Positions 10,387 to 22,140 of a stretch of DNA of 64,000 nt are shown here, in pieces (within the stretch, counting starts at the first letter, position 1; each line of letters starts with the position of its first letter). This DNA is from Gymnothorax reevesii (lineage: Eukaryota > Chordata > Actinopteri > Anguilliformes > Muraenidae). Under the pieces are notes generated by a model. That model ran no database searches and was not told the origin of the DNA. It saw only the letters and a program-made list of their open reading frames with translations. Position numbers and translations under genes: made by a program. The DNA is taken from assembly GCA_029721435.1 (NCBI GenBank), contig CM056574.1:70227501-70291500 (forward strand), written 5' to 3'.

Positions 10387-11985
10387 CAAAACCCAAAACC
10401 AGTGAAATTGGCACGATATGAAAATCGAAGATAAAAACAGAATACAATGATTTGCAAATCCTTTTCAACTTATATTCAATTGAATACACTGCAAACACAA
10501 GATGTTCAATTTTCAAACTGAGAAACTATTTTTTTTTTTGCAAATAATCATTAACTTAGAATTTAAAGGCAGCAACACATTGCAAAAAAGTTGGCACAGG
10601 GGCCTTTTTACCACTGTCACATCGCCTTTCCTTTTAACGACACTCAGTAAACGATTGGGAACTGAGGAGACCAATTTCTGAAGGTTTTCAGGTGGAACTC
10701 TTTCCCATTCTTGCTTGATGTACAGCTTAAGTTGTTGAACAGTCCATGGTCTCCGTTGTTGTATTTTACGCTTCATAATGCGCCACACATTTTCAATGGG
10801 AGACCGGTCTGGACTACAGGCAGGCCAGTCTAGTATCCGCACTGTTTTACTACGGAGCCATGCTGTTGTAACATGTGCAGAATGTGACTTGGCATTGTCT
10901 TGCTGAAATAAGCAGGGGCGTCCATGAAAAAAACGTTTCTTGGATGGCAACATATGTTGCTCCAAAACCTGTATGCACCTTTCAGCATTAATGGTGCCCT
11001 CACATATGTGTAAGTTGCCCATGCCTTGGGCACTAATACACCCCCATACCATCACAGATGCTGGCTTTTGAACTTTGCGCCTATAACAGTCTGGATGGTT
11101 CTTTTCCTCTTTGGTCCGGAGGGCACAACGTCCACAGTTTCCAAAAACAATTTGAAATGTGGACTCGTCAGACCACAGAACACTTTTACACTTTGCATCA
11201 GTCCATCTTAGATGAGCTTGGGCCCAGCGAAGCCGGCGGCGTTTCTGGGTGCTGTTGATAAATGGCTTTCGCTTTGCATTGTAGAGTTTTAACTTGCACT
11301 TGCAGATGTAGCGACGAACTGTAGTTACTGATAGTGGTTTTCTGATGTGTTCCTGAGCCCATGTGGTGATGTCCTTTACACACTGATGTCAGTTTTTGAT
11401 GCAGTACCGCCTGAGGGATTGAAGGTCACGGGCATTCAATGTTGGTTTTCGGCCTTGTCGCTTACGTGCAGTGATTTCTCCAGATTCTCTGAACCTTTTC
11501 ACGATATTACGGACCGTAGATGATGAAATCCCTAAATTTCTTGCAATAGCTCGTTGAGGAATGTTGTTTTTAAACTGTTCGACAATCCGCTCACGCATAT
11601 GTTCACTAAGTGGTGACCCACGCCCAATCCTTGTTTGTGAATGACTGAGAATTTCAGGGAAGCTGCTTTTATACCCAATCATGGCACCCACCTGTTCCCA
11701 ATTAGCCCGTTCACCTGTGGGATGTTCCAAATAAGGGTTCGATGAGCACTCCTCAACTCTCTGTCTTTTTTGCAACTTGTGCCAGCTTTTTTGAAACATG
11801 TTGCAGGCATCAAATTCCAAACAAGCTAATATTTGCAAAAAATTACAAAGTTTACCTGTTCGAACATTAAGTAACTTGTCTTTGCAGTGTATTCAATTGA
11901 ATATAGGTTGAAAAGGATTTGCAAATCATTGTATTGTTTTTATTTACGATTTGCACAATGTGCCAACTTACTGGTTTTGGGTTTG
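10387..11985 (-). mobile_element. Tc1-like transposon 2 with ~115-bp inverted repeats
   Basis: This 1599-bp element is flanked by TA (10385-10386 and 11986-11987). The ends start CAAAACCCAAAACCAGTGAA and, in reverse, CAAACCCAAAACCAGTAAGT. They stay closely matched for about 115 bp, through AATGATTTGCAAATCC and TATTCAATTGAATACACTGC. The relic at 59848-61318 and the fragment at 58753-58835 share the inner TIR motif. Confidence 0.93.
10513..11682 (-). pseudogene. Tc1-like transposase (DD34E) with one internal stop
   Basis: This transposase frame is almost complete. The DNA-binding part shows QRAIARNLGISSSTVRNIVK and a GRKPTLN linker. The catalytic domain has Asp in LWSDEST, Asp in FQQDNAKSH and Glu in SPIENVWRIMK, 34 residues after the second Asp. 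The C-terminus is PNRLLSVVKRKGDV. One in-frame TGA at 11389-11391 interrupts the protein after the DNA-binding domain; both halves lie in the same frame. The start is uncertain: the Met at 11682 is the nearest one upstream of the conserved GRGSPLSEH segment, and Met 11598 is an alternative. It would move the element by cut-and-paste, but the stop should block that. Confidence 0.88.
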
Positions 11986-12044
11986 TATTTGATAAATGAA
12001 GTGTATAGCAAACTGCGTCACCATGTATTGAGTATGCTATCGGC

Positions 12045-14296
12045 TACCAGCTTTGGACAGTACAATCAATGAAATGCTTTTTAGGAGGATTACGCAAGCT
12101 TGTAGTGATGGTGGGACTATTATCATGGGAGACTTAAATTATCCTGGTATCAATTGGGAAATGGTGAAAGGACAGGGTAGGGGGGAGGATGAATTTCTAG
12201 ATGCTATAAATGATAATTTCTTGGTGCAGTATGTTAATAAACCTACCAGAGAGAAGGCAATTTTAGACTTATTGCTCTGTTATGACCCCGATAGAATTAG
12301 CAATGTTGAGGTACTAGAGCCACTTGGGACAAGTGATCACTCTGCTGTTAATTTTGATGTTTCATGGGAAGTTAAAAAGGTGTATTCTAAAATAAAAATT
12401 TTCAATTTTAGGCGAGCAAACTTTGACAGGATGCGCTCATATCTAGCTGAAATAAAATGGGAGACACTCCTGGACTTTGAGTCCGTAAATGAGATGTGGG
12501 AAAGATTTAAGGAGGTTTTACTTGAATCACAATGCAGATTCATTCCGAAGGTGTCCAAAAGTAAGCTGAAAAAGCAGAATCCTCAGTGGATGACCAAAAG
12601 TATTCATAGGATGTTGAGGGAAAAGGTGGAATCTTTATAAGATGTACATAAAGGATAACAATGAGAATACTAGGGCTGAATACTGTAAAATGCGGGCTGT
12701 GGTCAAAAAAGAGCAGAGGAATGCTAGAAGACTGGATGAAAGACTAATTGCAGAGGGGGCAAAAACTAGCCCTAAGCGCTTTTTTTCACTACTGTAGCAG
12801 AAAAAGGAAAGTTAAAGAGCAGGTTAAGTGCATAAAGAATAAAAATGGATCGCTGCTATATGATAACAAGCATATTGCGAATGCCTTAAACAGTTACTTT
12901 GTTGAGAATTTTACCTCAGAGGGGGTCTTTATTTGGCCAGAGGGCATGTCAAATGCTCAAGATTATTTAGTGGAAATTGAGGTTCGGGATAACAAAGTAT
13001 TAGACAAGTTGCATAAACTAAAAGCAGATAAGGCGGCAGGTCCTGATGGCTTACATCCTAGAGTGCTCAGGGAAGCTGGTGAGTTCATCTTTAAGCCGCT
13101 ATCCGCCATCTTCAGACGGTCTTTAGAAACTGGAGAAATACCAAATGATTGGAAACAGGGCAATGAATACCAATATATAAGAAAGGTAACCGTACCGAAC
13201 CAGGAAACTACAGGCCAGCGAGTTTAACTTGCATTTCGTGCAAAATATCGGAATCTATCATAAAAGATTAGCTGGACTTATTTCTTGAACGTAACAGTAT
13301 CTTGAGGGATAGTCAACATGGTTTTCGGAAGGGAAGGTCATGCCTTACAAACCTTCTGGAATTTTTTGAAGAGGCCACCAGGACTTACGACCAGAGCAGG
13401 GCTTATGACACCATATACTTGGATTTTCAGAAAGCATTAGATACAGTACCGCATAAGAGACTAATTTTTAAAATGAGCTCTACTGGAGTTACAGGAGGTA
13501 TTCTTAAGTGGATTCAGAACTGGTTACAGGACAGAACACAGAGTAGTGGTCAGTGCTATCTCATCTGAGCTGGGTATGGTGGGGAGTGCCGTCCCTCAGG
13601 GATCGGTGTTGGGACCCCTGCTGTTCCTCATTTACATTAATGACCTGGATAGGAATATTGAGAGCAGATTGGTTAAATTTGCAGATGATACTAAATTAGG
13701 GGGTTTGGCAAATAGTCTAGGGTCCACTAAAGTGATTCAGGACGATTTGGATAGAATCCAGGATTGGGCAGAAATGTGACAAATGAAATTTAATCTAGCA
13801 AAATGTAAAGTTGTACATGTAGGTAATAAAAACATTAGACGGGAGTGCTTCATGGGAGGTTTAAAACTGGAATGTGCTGCACAAGAGAAAGATCTGGGAG
13901 TGATTGTTAACCACCCCCGCAAAGGTTCTAGCCATTGTGCCGTAGCAGTTAAAAAAGCTAATCGGATGCTGGGATACATTACCAAAAGTATTGAGTACAA
14001 ATCTAAGGAGATGCTTCTTTTGTACAACACGTTTGTTAGACCACACCTGGAGTATTGTGTACAGTTCTGGGGACCATACTTTAAGAGAGATATAGAGGCT
14101 CTAGAGAAAGTTCAGAGAAGAGCCACCATGCTTATTCCAGGGATAAAAGATGAAAGCTACGAGAAGAGGCTGAAGATCCTAAATCTCTTAAGTCTTAGGA
14201 AAAGGAGACTCAGGAGACTGTAGGATTCCTTTGACAAAGTGTTGTGAGTAGAACTCGGGGTCACAAATGGAAGTTGACCAAAGGTAAATTTAGCAC
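12045..14296 (+). pseudogene. CR1-like LINE ORF2: endonuclease end and reverse transcriptase, broken
   Basis: This is a 5'-truncated non-LTR retrotransposon. It begins inside the apurinic endonuclease domain (IIMGDLNYPGINWE, then GTSDHSAVNF with the catalytic SDH). The reverse transcriptase follows: KADKAAGPDGLHP, SQHGFRKGRSCLTNLLEF, a VPQGSVLGPLLFLIYINDL block with KFADDTKLGG (catalytic FADD) and the C-terminal VRPHLEYCVQFWGPYFKRDI and YEKRLKILNLLSLRKRRLRRL. At least five stops or frameshifts are visible, for example near 12640, 13220, 13560, 13778 and 14221. The frame runs to 14296, where a hAT-like element splits it, and continues at 17391. I infer the CR1/Jockey superfamily from these motifs. 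Confidence 0.88.
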
Positions 14297-14304
14297 TGAT
14301 ATTC

Positions 14305-17300
14305 CAGGGTGCGCGCTACCCGCTCACCACGTCGCCAATGGCGAAGTGGTGCGGCATGTGGCGACCGAAAATTGGCCTCAAAGCGGCACGTTGGCGAAAG
14401 TCTAATGGAGAGAGAGGCGAAGTAATAACTTAAGGTTTTGCGCCACGGCTGCCCGATGCCTCAAGTCCATCAAGTCCAATCGCCCACTCGCCATCATATC
14501 TGGTTCATACTTAATTATCATAGATCAGTCATGAATTATCTTTTTACGTGCATTCCGATCACACTGATTGGCTGACGATTCATCATTCTATTCGAGACTT
14601 TTCTATTGTAATTCACGTGTCGGAAAAGGGAATTCCGGGTTCGGAACCTCACTCACCTCCACCATATTAATAACAACGCAAGTGATTCGAGATTGACCAC
14701 CTCGATAATATTAAATCATGAATTTAGCGGGACAACCACAGATGAGCGAAAGTAAGCGTGCGATGGTGTTTTTCTTACCGAACAAACACTCGTTAAAGCA
14801 GCGCATTGATGTCAGTGGGACAAGATCGGCACTGAAACCTGCGCAACTCCGAGCTCAGTTCAGTCGTGCAAAGGAAACGGACTGGAATTAATTTATGATA
14901 GATAATGATTATTTGTACATTTTTCTCAATGAGGATATTCTCTACTATATGGACAAATATTCTGAGTTTGTTGAAAATAATGGGTTGTGTTTACCGTAAC
15001 TACGATAAGCTCTAGGGACACCTGTAGGTGAAATCACGTTACATCACTTGGGGTCCTTTAGTTTTGTTTTGATGCCTTAAAAAAACAATGCTGAGCCACG
15101 CGTGAAGTCACTGTTTTTCAGCACTGATATTGAGGTGCGTTGCCTTGGTATTTCATATCACATGCGCTACCTAACACAAGCAGTACACCCATACTTCAGA
15201 GCGACCTTATAACAAAATAAATGGCAAACTTGTTTGTATACCAGCTGTTTGTCAAATGGCCCAGTATTCTGAACACTGCTACCCAGTCACAGGTCAGAAA
15301 TGACGGAAAATAGATTCACAAATTAGTCGGTAATATAGCAGGGATTATAAGCGTGAGCAGCCAACGTACTGTCTACTCGAGGCAGTACCGGACATCTCTT
15401 CAGAACGGAGTTCAGTGCAACGACAACAAACAGTCAGTCGACATCTCTGCTTACTGTTAGAAAGTCTACAACAATGAAAACATTTTTTGCGACTTGACAT
15501 TATACCTGTCAAGTGCGACTCGACCACAAGTCATTTTCAGCCGAACTCCGAGCAGCCGACTGCAGCCGCTGACGGTGAGACAGAAGGACACTAAGCCAGG
15601 GCTGCCCAACCCCGTTCCTAAAGAGCTACCATCCTGTATGTTTCTGCTCCAACCCTAATTCAACACACCTGATTCAGCTCATTAGCAGCTTGTCGAGATC
15701 TGTAACTGGGAAAGCAGGTGTGGTTTGCTTTGGTTGGAGTGATAACCTTCAAGATGGTAGCTCTCCAGGAACAGCGTTGTGCAGCTCTGCTTTAAGCAAA
15801 CGGTCAGGATGATTGTTTTGTTAAATCCAAAACATGATTGAGCCTCTGGGCTCTACATTATAAGCTGCTGCTTTCAGAATCAAATCCATAACGCGAGTTC
15901 GCTATTACAAACGTTTTCCTTTATGGCGAATGATGCATCCAGACACATTACTCCAAAAAACTAAGCTAAGAAGTACATACAACATCGACATACTTCATCA
16001 CGGTATACAGTTGAACCCGAAAACTTCTACCGATTTTTAGCCAAACCTATGGCATTATTTCCCTCATATTGGCATACGTTTGCCGATAACACATTTTTAT
16101 CCACAACTAGTTTGTTATTCAGGTAAAATTTTATCTAGATGGCAATCATGTTCAAACCTGAACATTTGCACTCTGAGCAAATGGAATTTACAAAATGTAC
16201 ATACATTTCTTGGGACTTCAATCTGACATTTCTTATGAGTTTTAGTAAAATAATAATAATTTTTTGTCAGAAATATTATTACCAATTGGCAGAAGATGAG
16301 TGCTAAATTGAGTGTGGGTTCATGGCATTCAAGTCATATTTTACTGTATGAGCCAAAATAAGGTTGAATCCAGGTCTGTAGTTGTGAATTTATAGTGGCC
16401 GTATGGGATAGCTTTTAATCCATTCCACACCCTGAATTACACAGCAATCAGCGCGCCTAAATTGGATCTGTTCATGTTGTAATACATGTAATAATCACTT
16501 GGCCACAAGTGGGGTTAACAAAATGACAATCTTTAGCATGGTAAGCTGGCCCTATCAAGTTAGTAATTCAACTATTTGTCATCAAAGTGATATTGGACTT
16601 CTATCAATCAAGTTCCCATTTGTATCAAGTAGCAGCCAGATACTGTGTACTGGAGGATGGCCTTAATAGCTCTTAATACTTACCCGGCACTCTAGCAAAG
16701 CTGGCACTTGAACCAGCTCTCCGTCACCACAATATTGTGATACCTTGTGACTGTGTGCAGTTTGTCGTAAAGTTTTGGTGGGTGTTAGTTATACAAGTTC
16801 TTTAACTATTTTCTGTGAAAAATATGCAGCAATTCTATTTTCTGAACCACATTCTGTTTTAATCTTTTCATCTCTAGTAGCATGCAAACCACATTACGGC
16901 TGCAGAAAAGTCAACAACGACAGAGGTCAGGATACTAGTACAGTGTTCTCTCACACGCAATTTGAACAGGGTCATCCCTACCAGTTCAAAAATGTTTAAT
17001 GGATTTCTGTCCATGTTTGAATTTTAATTACAGTTTAAAAGTGTGATTTTTATGCATTTTGTAGCCTGTACAAATTTCAGTGCCACTCTATTCGAAAATT
17101 TCTCGTAACTGCTAATAACCACCCTGATGGGAAGAGAACCTGGCAAGAACACGATAGCACAGGTGTCGCTGACAAGATGATGCGTACCTACTAGTCTCTG
17201 GATGTCTGTGGCACTATGCACTTATTCTGTGACTGTGTACCCACACTGTATGACTTAAATCCAAATTCTCTAAGATTTCTAACTAAAATTTAAGGCACAA

Positions 17301-17390
17301 TGTGTGGCTAAATGGTTTTCTGTGTGGCTAACTGAAGTTTGGAGCAATTAACCACTGTGGCTAAGTGAAATTTTTGGCCAGCACACACCC
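14305..17390. mobile_element. hAT-like element inserted in the LINE
   Basis: The 8-bp word TGATATTC occurs at 14297-14304 and 17391-17398, and the LINE frame is continuous across the junction once the intervening 3086 bp is ignored. The left end is CAGGGTGCGCGCT and the right end in reverse is GGGTGTGTGCT. An 8-bp duplication and CAGGG ends suggest hAT. No transposase is recognisable. The left 600 bp is CpG-rich with a 58-codon open frame (about 14718-14894), which I do not recognise. A smaller hAT MITE (15597-15789) is nested inside. Confidence 0.75.
15597..15789. mobile_element. hAT-type MITE, 193 bp
   Basis: The ends are inverted: CAGGGCTGCCCAACCCCGTT on the left, and CAGAGCTGCACAACGCTGTT in reverse on the right, with similarity for about 40 bp (GAGAGCTACCATC). 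Flanks CACTAAGC and CTTTAAGC match at 6 of 8 positions, consistent with an old 8-bp target duplication. A related end is at 63886. Confidence 0.78.
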
Positions 17391-17640
17391 TGATATTCGG
17401 AAATATTTCTTCACCCAAAGAGTAATTTCAATGTGGAATAGCTTACCTGACCATATTGTTGAGGCAGAGACCTTGGGGGTTTTCAAGAGCAGGCTTGATC
17501 TAAAGCTAGATACCATTGAGTCATTTAGTATCTGAAGGGATATATTCACAGTAGTATAAAGAAACTGGCGAGCTTAGTTGGGCTGAAAGGCCTGGTCTTG
17601 CCATGTCATGTCATGTCATGTCATGCCATGTTATGTATCT
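17391..17640 (+). pseudogene. 3' end of the same CR1-like LINE with CATGT-type tail
   Basis: The sequence resumes at DIRKYFFTQRVISMWNSLPD, the C-terminal tail of the ORF interrupted at 14296, in a matching frame. The frame ends at the TGA at 17534. A short 3' UTR (GGGCTGAAAGGCCTGGTCTT) then ends in four to five CATGT pentamers (17600-17632). Short microsatellite tails are usual for CR1-like elements, so this marks the true 3' end of the LINE. Confidence 0.85.
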
Positions 17641-18110
17641 ATGCGCGTATCGCAAGCTGTTTAACAGTCGTTTAATGGTACGAAACAAGGTCCATCTCAA
17701 CTCCGTTTACAGATCCCTGCACGTGACGCATGGTCTGTTCAGTTGGCGTAAAGCATAGTGGAGTAGCACATTGCTTGACAGGCTAAAAAAAAGGAGCTCA
17801 ACGCTGCAGACAGTTAATGGAAATGTTGCGACTGAAATTAATTTTTAGGTAAAGCACATATGTTTTTTCCCCCCCCCAGAATCGGGAGGACTTCATTTAG
17901 GCAAGCTATAACTTTACGCTGAATCAGGCTGTTGTCAATCGGGAAATCCGCGACATCACACTATTCACAGTTGGGCAATACATTTTTGGTGTCATCTCGA
18001 TCGGTTACACCAAGTTTTACTGCGTAACTGAATGTTCTATTACACTGGTGCATTTTGACGAGAACGGTGTATCGTTCACACCCGAGTTTGGAAAAAAAAA
18101 AAAAGGCCTG

Positions 18111-18605
18111 CATTGAACTTGACCTTCAGTGACCTTGAATGCCCAAACTTCTCAGTGAAATTTCAATTACTTATATCAGCAAAATGGTTACAGATAGTTT
18201 TGGTTTGTATAGGAAGTCATACATGAACTTTCATTTGGTGGCCCTGAACGTTACCTTCGGTGACCTTCGAGGGCCAAACTCCACAGTGAAAATACAATGA
18301 CAAATACCACCAAAATGGTCACTGATTTTGCCAAAGTTTATATAGAGACATTTAGAAAGTCAAACATGAAGTCCATTTGCTGACCACAACTTGACATTCT
18401 GTATCTTTAAAGTTCACAATTGACATATTGAATACATATTGACATATTTTAATGACTTGTATCACCAAAACTGCTTCAGAGTTTAGGACTGTACTACAGA
18501 AGGTCTTGTAAATCTATGTGAACTTTTATTTAGTGACCTTGACATTGATTTTCGTTGATTCAAATGTCACACTTTACATGAAATTTTCATAACTTGTATC
18601 ATCAC
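18111..18605 (+). repeat. ~140-bp tandem repeat array, resumed after the 8.7-kb insertion
   Basis: The array interrupted at 9392 continues here with the same unit: AGGAAGTCAT at 18211 and a variant at 18352, 141 bp apart. The reading CATTG at both edges of the intervening insertion is its likely target duplication. Confidence 0.72.
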
Positions 18606-19737
18606 TGTAAGACTGCTTGCCGGGAAGCTACAGGACCCTTGGTCCTATTTTTTTATTTTTCCATTACACTCGATAGGCTAATATAGTAACGTGATGCAAA
18701 CTGTTATTGATGCAATGACGTTGTGCAAACTTTATTGAAGACGTTTTTGACTCCATGCTAAATTATGTTATTAATCAACTTAATCCCCAGATCTCCTTAC
18801 TGTTCATGACACTTTGCTCCAGTCTAAATCAAGCAATCAACATAGTGCATTAACCTCACTATTCACATCATTAGACAGGTCATTTGTGCACAGTCAGATA
18901 ATTAGCGATGTTCCACTGTATTATCCGTGGTAGAACATACAGTAGTCCTACATTTTAACATTGACTTGCATTTATGTAACCCTTAAGACTCATTGGCTAT
19001 TTTGTCCATTTGGTGTACTTGTGATTTTTGCTTCCTATACCACAGTAAAAAATATGAACCATGCCGATGTTTGGTGTATTTTTTTTTTTCCCGGCACAGC
19101 CTCACCTATATGTCCTGACAATTAGTCTTTCACTTTCACAATACTGTAGTTGTAGATGTTGGACCACAAAATACACAAAAACCATAAAATCAGATCTGAA
19201 AAATAATGTTTTTATGTTTTAATTAATTTATTTTTTTAATGTCAAAGATATTTAATTAAATGCAACAAAGATATTCAAACAAATGCAACACTGGCTCCAT
19301 CCCAAGTTACATAATTTTACGCAGATGTACAGAAAGTTTTCAAACAAGTTTAAATGATCTCTCTTTGTACTTGGTCTATCAACATGAAACAAAAACTAGC
19401 ATGAAACTACAAGTCAGCATTTGCAACTGGAGCTGATGGCAATGGTCAGCGTCGCCTCGCTTTCATGCCATGACCCTATGACCGCACAAACACGTCATGT
19501 GAATTGACCACAGGGGCGTGATTGTGGACTCCTGAGGGTTAATCATTCTTCTAATGCAGAATAAAAAAAAGAATAAATTAATGATAATTAAAAAAACAGA
19601 AACATGTCATTATTTTAAAGGTGTTGCATAGTAAATAATGATTGGTTCTGGACATCAATTATTGCTTGTTTTTTTAAAAATCCAATGTGGCTGCCGCGCT
19701 TTTGGCGATTTTTCAAATCGCTTGCTTTTGGAAAGTT

Positions 19738-19876
19738 GGCGGACACTTCGCAATGAATTTAGCGGGAACGGGCGGACACAATGCAACGATAAATTCTGGG
19801 TGGACACTTTGCAACAAAATTTGATGAAATGGGCAGTCAATTTGCAACAAAATTTTCCCGGCGGACACTTTGCGAT
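19738..19876 (+). repeat. ~31-bp tandem repeat, about 4.5 copies
   Basis: A GCGGACACTTTGCAA-like module recurs at about 19738, 19771, 19800, 19831 and 19861, so the period is 29-33 bp. An inverted copy (CAAAGTGTCCACC) follows at about 19908. It lies in the loop of the composite inverted structure. Open frames across it are by-products of the repeat. Confidence 0.65.
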
Positions 19877-20424
19877 GGATTAAGACATACGGAAGGCTGT
19901 GAGGCTGCAAAGTGTCCACCTGTTGCAAACACTTCTCCAACTGCGTTTTTGGCTTTGGAAAACAGATTCTTTGAGCTCCTTGTAGCCAGGCAGGGTACCT
20001 TTTGTCAGTATTTCCCAAAGCACATCCAAGAACCATTTTCAGAAAAAGTCTGACACCTGGCCTTTTACAAACAGTTAAAGATTGCACCGAGTGTGGGACA
20101 ATATGGCAGTGCTATCAGGGAAGGCTGGACCTTAGTAAAATAAGGCAGTCTGACTGGTTGCTTGCTACATGTGATTTACAGGTTGGAAAGGTCCATTGCA
20201 ATCAAACGTTTGTTTACAATAGCGCCAATCGAAAAATTTAAAATCTGTACATCCCTTTGTACCTCCCCATCAAATTTCGCTTTGATCCCTTCAGTGGTTT
20301 GGCAGAAGACGATCAAAGTTAAAGCAGGCGCTGACGCAGACTCGTGATCGCATTAAAAAAAAAAAAAAATAGGACCAAGGGTCCTGTAGCTTTCCGGCAG
20401 GCAATCTTATACTGATGATACAAG

Positions 20425-20920
20425 TTATGAAAATTTCAAGTGAAGTTTAACCTTTGAGTCATTCAAGGTCAATGTCATGGTCACTTCATAAAAGTTCGCA
20501 TACATTTATAAAACCTCCAGTAATACAATCCTAAGCTCTGAAACGTCTGAGACCGTTTTTGCAAGACAAGTCATTGTGACTGTATTGTCGAGTTTGACCT
20601 TCAAACTTCATCAACAGTCAAGTTGAATGTCACCAAATTAAAGTTCAAATGTGACCTCCTATACGTCTCTAATGCAAACCTAAGCTCCATTTGTGACCAT
20701 TTTGGCAATACAAGTCATTGTAATTGTATTGTCAAGTTTGACCTTCGAAGGTCACTAACAGTTAAGTTGAATGTCACCAAATGAAAGTTCATGTGTGACT
20801 TCCTTTAAGTCTGCGATACAAACTTAGGCTCTATATGTGACCTTTTTAGTGGTAGAAGTCATTGAATTTTCACTAGGTCAAGTTTGACCATTAGAAGGTC
20901 ACCAAGTTCATACATGGACG
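20425..20920 (-). repeat. ~140-bp tandem repeat array, right arm, inverted
   Basis: These are the same units as at 8912-9392 but in reverse orientation, for example CACCAAATGAAAGTTCATG and AAGTCATTGTAATTGTATTG. They form the right arm of the composite inverted structure. No protein is encoded. Confidence 0.7.
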
Positions 20921-21744
20921 ACAGACGCCACACCACGACAATAGCCTACCGGCCCTAAAAAAGAAGGAGGATGCAGAAAAACATTTTAACCAACCTGTGT
21001 TTGAATGGCACCAATATCTGGCCTCATTTCCGAAAAACTGGCTGTTAACTTCAACACTTTGTAGCAGTGGTCTCCCAAGTTGGATTTTTTTCATTCATGC
21101 ACTGGGGTGAAGGCCAACTCGAGCTCTGGTGGGTCAGAAATTTGCATGAAAGTTTTCCATGGAGTTTCTCCGAGGTTTAATTTAGAAACAGGGATACCGC
21201 AACCGCGGTTTTAAAATCGCTATGACATAATAACTTTGAGAGTAATCTCATCCCTTTTTACAACAAATTTAAGATAATTTTCTAGGCAATTCAATGATAT
21301 AAATTAGAATTTGACACCTTGCTTCGTTGCCAAGCTATAATTTCTAAAGATTTCACTGTTTTGATTAGGCATAAAAATTGGTATTCCAGCACCCAGTTCC
21401 AGCTTGCATTGCTACTGAGCAGTCAGGCACTGGGAAGAGTGAGCAGGAAGTCAGCGAAATGTGATCATCATGAGTGCACGAGAGGGGTACAGTCAATACG
21501 AGAGTGGCGCAATTCAATGTTTTTACCCGCAGATCATGCCTCACCCTGCAACCCCCAGCATCTGACTCAAGAAAGCACGACAAACCCAAAACAGAGCAGC
21601 CCTGAAACTGCGGGAAGGTAAGTGCAAAGGTTCATAATTCCCCATTTGGCGGAGGCCAGCATAAACTCGGGTGAGCAGCAAGCAGAATACAGCAACACGT
21701 CATGACATGCGACTCCCTTATCAAAGATATCTTCAAGGGCCTTT

Positions 21745-22140
21745 CCCTCGCATCCACCTATCTGTCCATCCATCCATCATCAAAGCCACTTTTCCATTGT
21801 CAGGGGCACGGCTCAGGAGCCCTTCTCAGCTTGCATTGGACCGGAGTCAGGGACACACCCTAGTCAGGCAGCCAATCTATCACAGGGCATACAGAAACCT
21901 ACACCTACTGACAATTTATGCAGTCTTTGAACCTGCATTTTTTTGGACTAAAGGAAGTCAATAGAGAGCCTGCTGAAACCAAATGTGTTCCATGGAAGAA
22001 CAAGCTAACCTCACATAGACCCCTGTGGGGCCCAATCTCTCCCAGGGGAGAACAGGCTAAACCCCCACAGAGCCTTGTGGAGCCCAGTCTGTCCCAGGGA
22101 AGAACATGCTGACCTCACACAGACAGCCTTGAGGTTATAC
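21745..22140 (-). repeat. Degenerate SINE with internal triplication
   Basis: Read on the plus strand this is the reverse of the SINE family also present at 26727-27058 and 61360-61672: a CCATCCATCCATC tail, the GGGACACACCCTAGTCAGG and CAATCTATCACAGGGC blocks, then the GTCTTTGAA block. Beyond that, a ~52-bp module (AGAACAAGCTAACCTCACA, CCCAGGGGAGAACAGGCTAA, CCCAGGGAAGAACATGCTGA) occurs three times at 21987-22132, probably by local duplication. Confidence 0.6.

Larger units (their letters stand above)
9393..18110. mobile_element. Unclassified insertion with GGCC-poly(T) inverted ends, carrying nested elements
   Basis: The left end reads CTGGCCTTTTTTTCATGCGAACGATC in parts, and the right end in reverse reads CAGGCC followed by a T-run, then GTGAACGATAC further in. 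CATTG occurs at both outer edges (9388-9392 and 18111-18115), exactly where the tandem array is interrupted. Once the Tc1 (10387-11985) and the split LINE are removed, only about 1.4 kb of this element remains (9393-10386 and roughly 17640-18110). No transposase is visible, so it is probably non-autonomous. A 5-bp target duplication with these ends does not match a superfamily I can name with confidence. Confidence 0.55.
6790..20950. repeat. Composite foldback-like structure with inverted ends and tandem-repeat arms
   Basis: The left end near 6800 reads TAGCTATTGTCGTGGTATGG. The right end near 20925-20950 carries its inverse (CTATTGTCGTGGTGTGG on the minus strand), followed on both sides by a CGTC-rich stretch. 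Inside these ends the left arm (about 7135-9392 and 18111-18605) and right arm (about 20425-20920) hold the same ~140-bp repeat in opposite orientations. A further inverted pair, the block with TAGGACCAAGGGTCCTGTAG, lies at 18605-18655 and 20365-20420. Taken together this looks like one old element with long repetitive inverted arms, enlarged by later insertions. The exact ends are approximate. Confidence 0.6.

Noticed and set aside
19638..20347. Cluster of overlapping 60-124-codon frames on both strands
   Set aside because: They run across the 31-bp tandem array and mirror each other, which is typical of repeats and not of genes.
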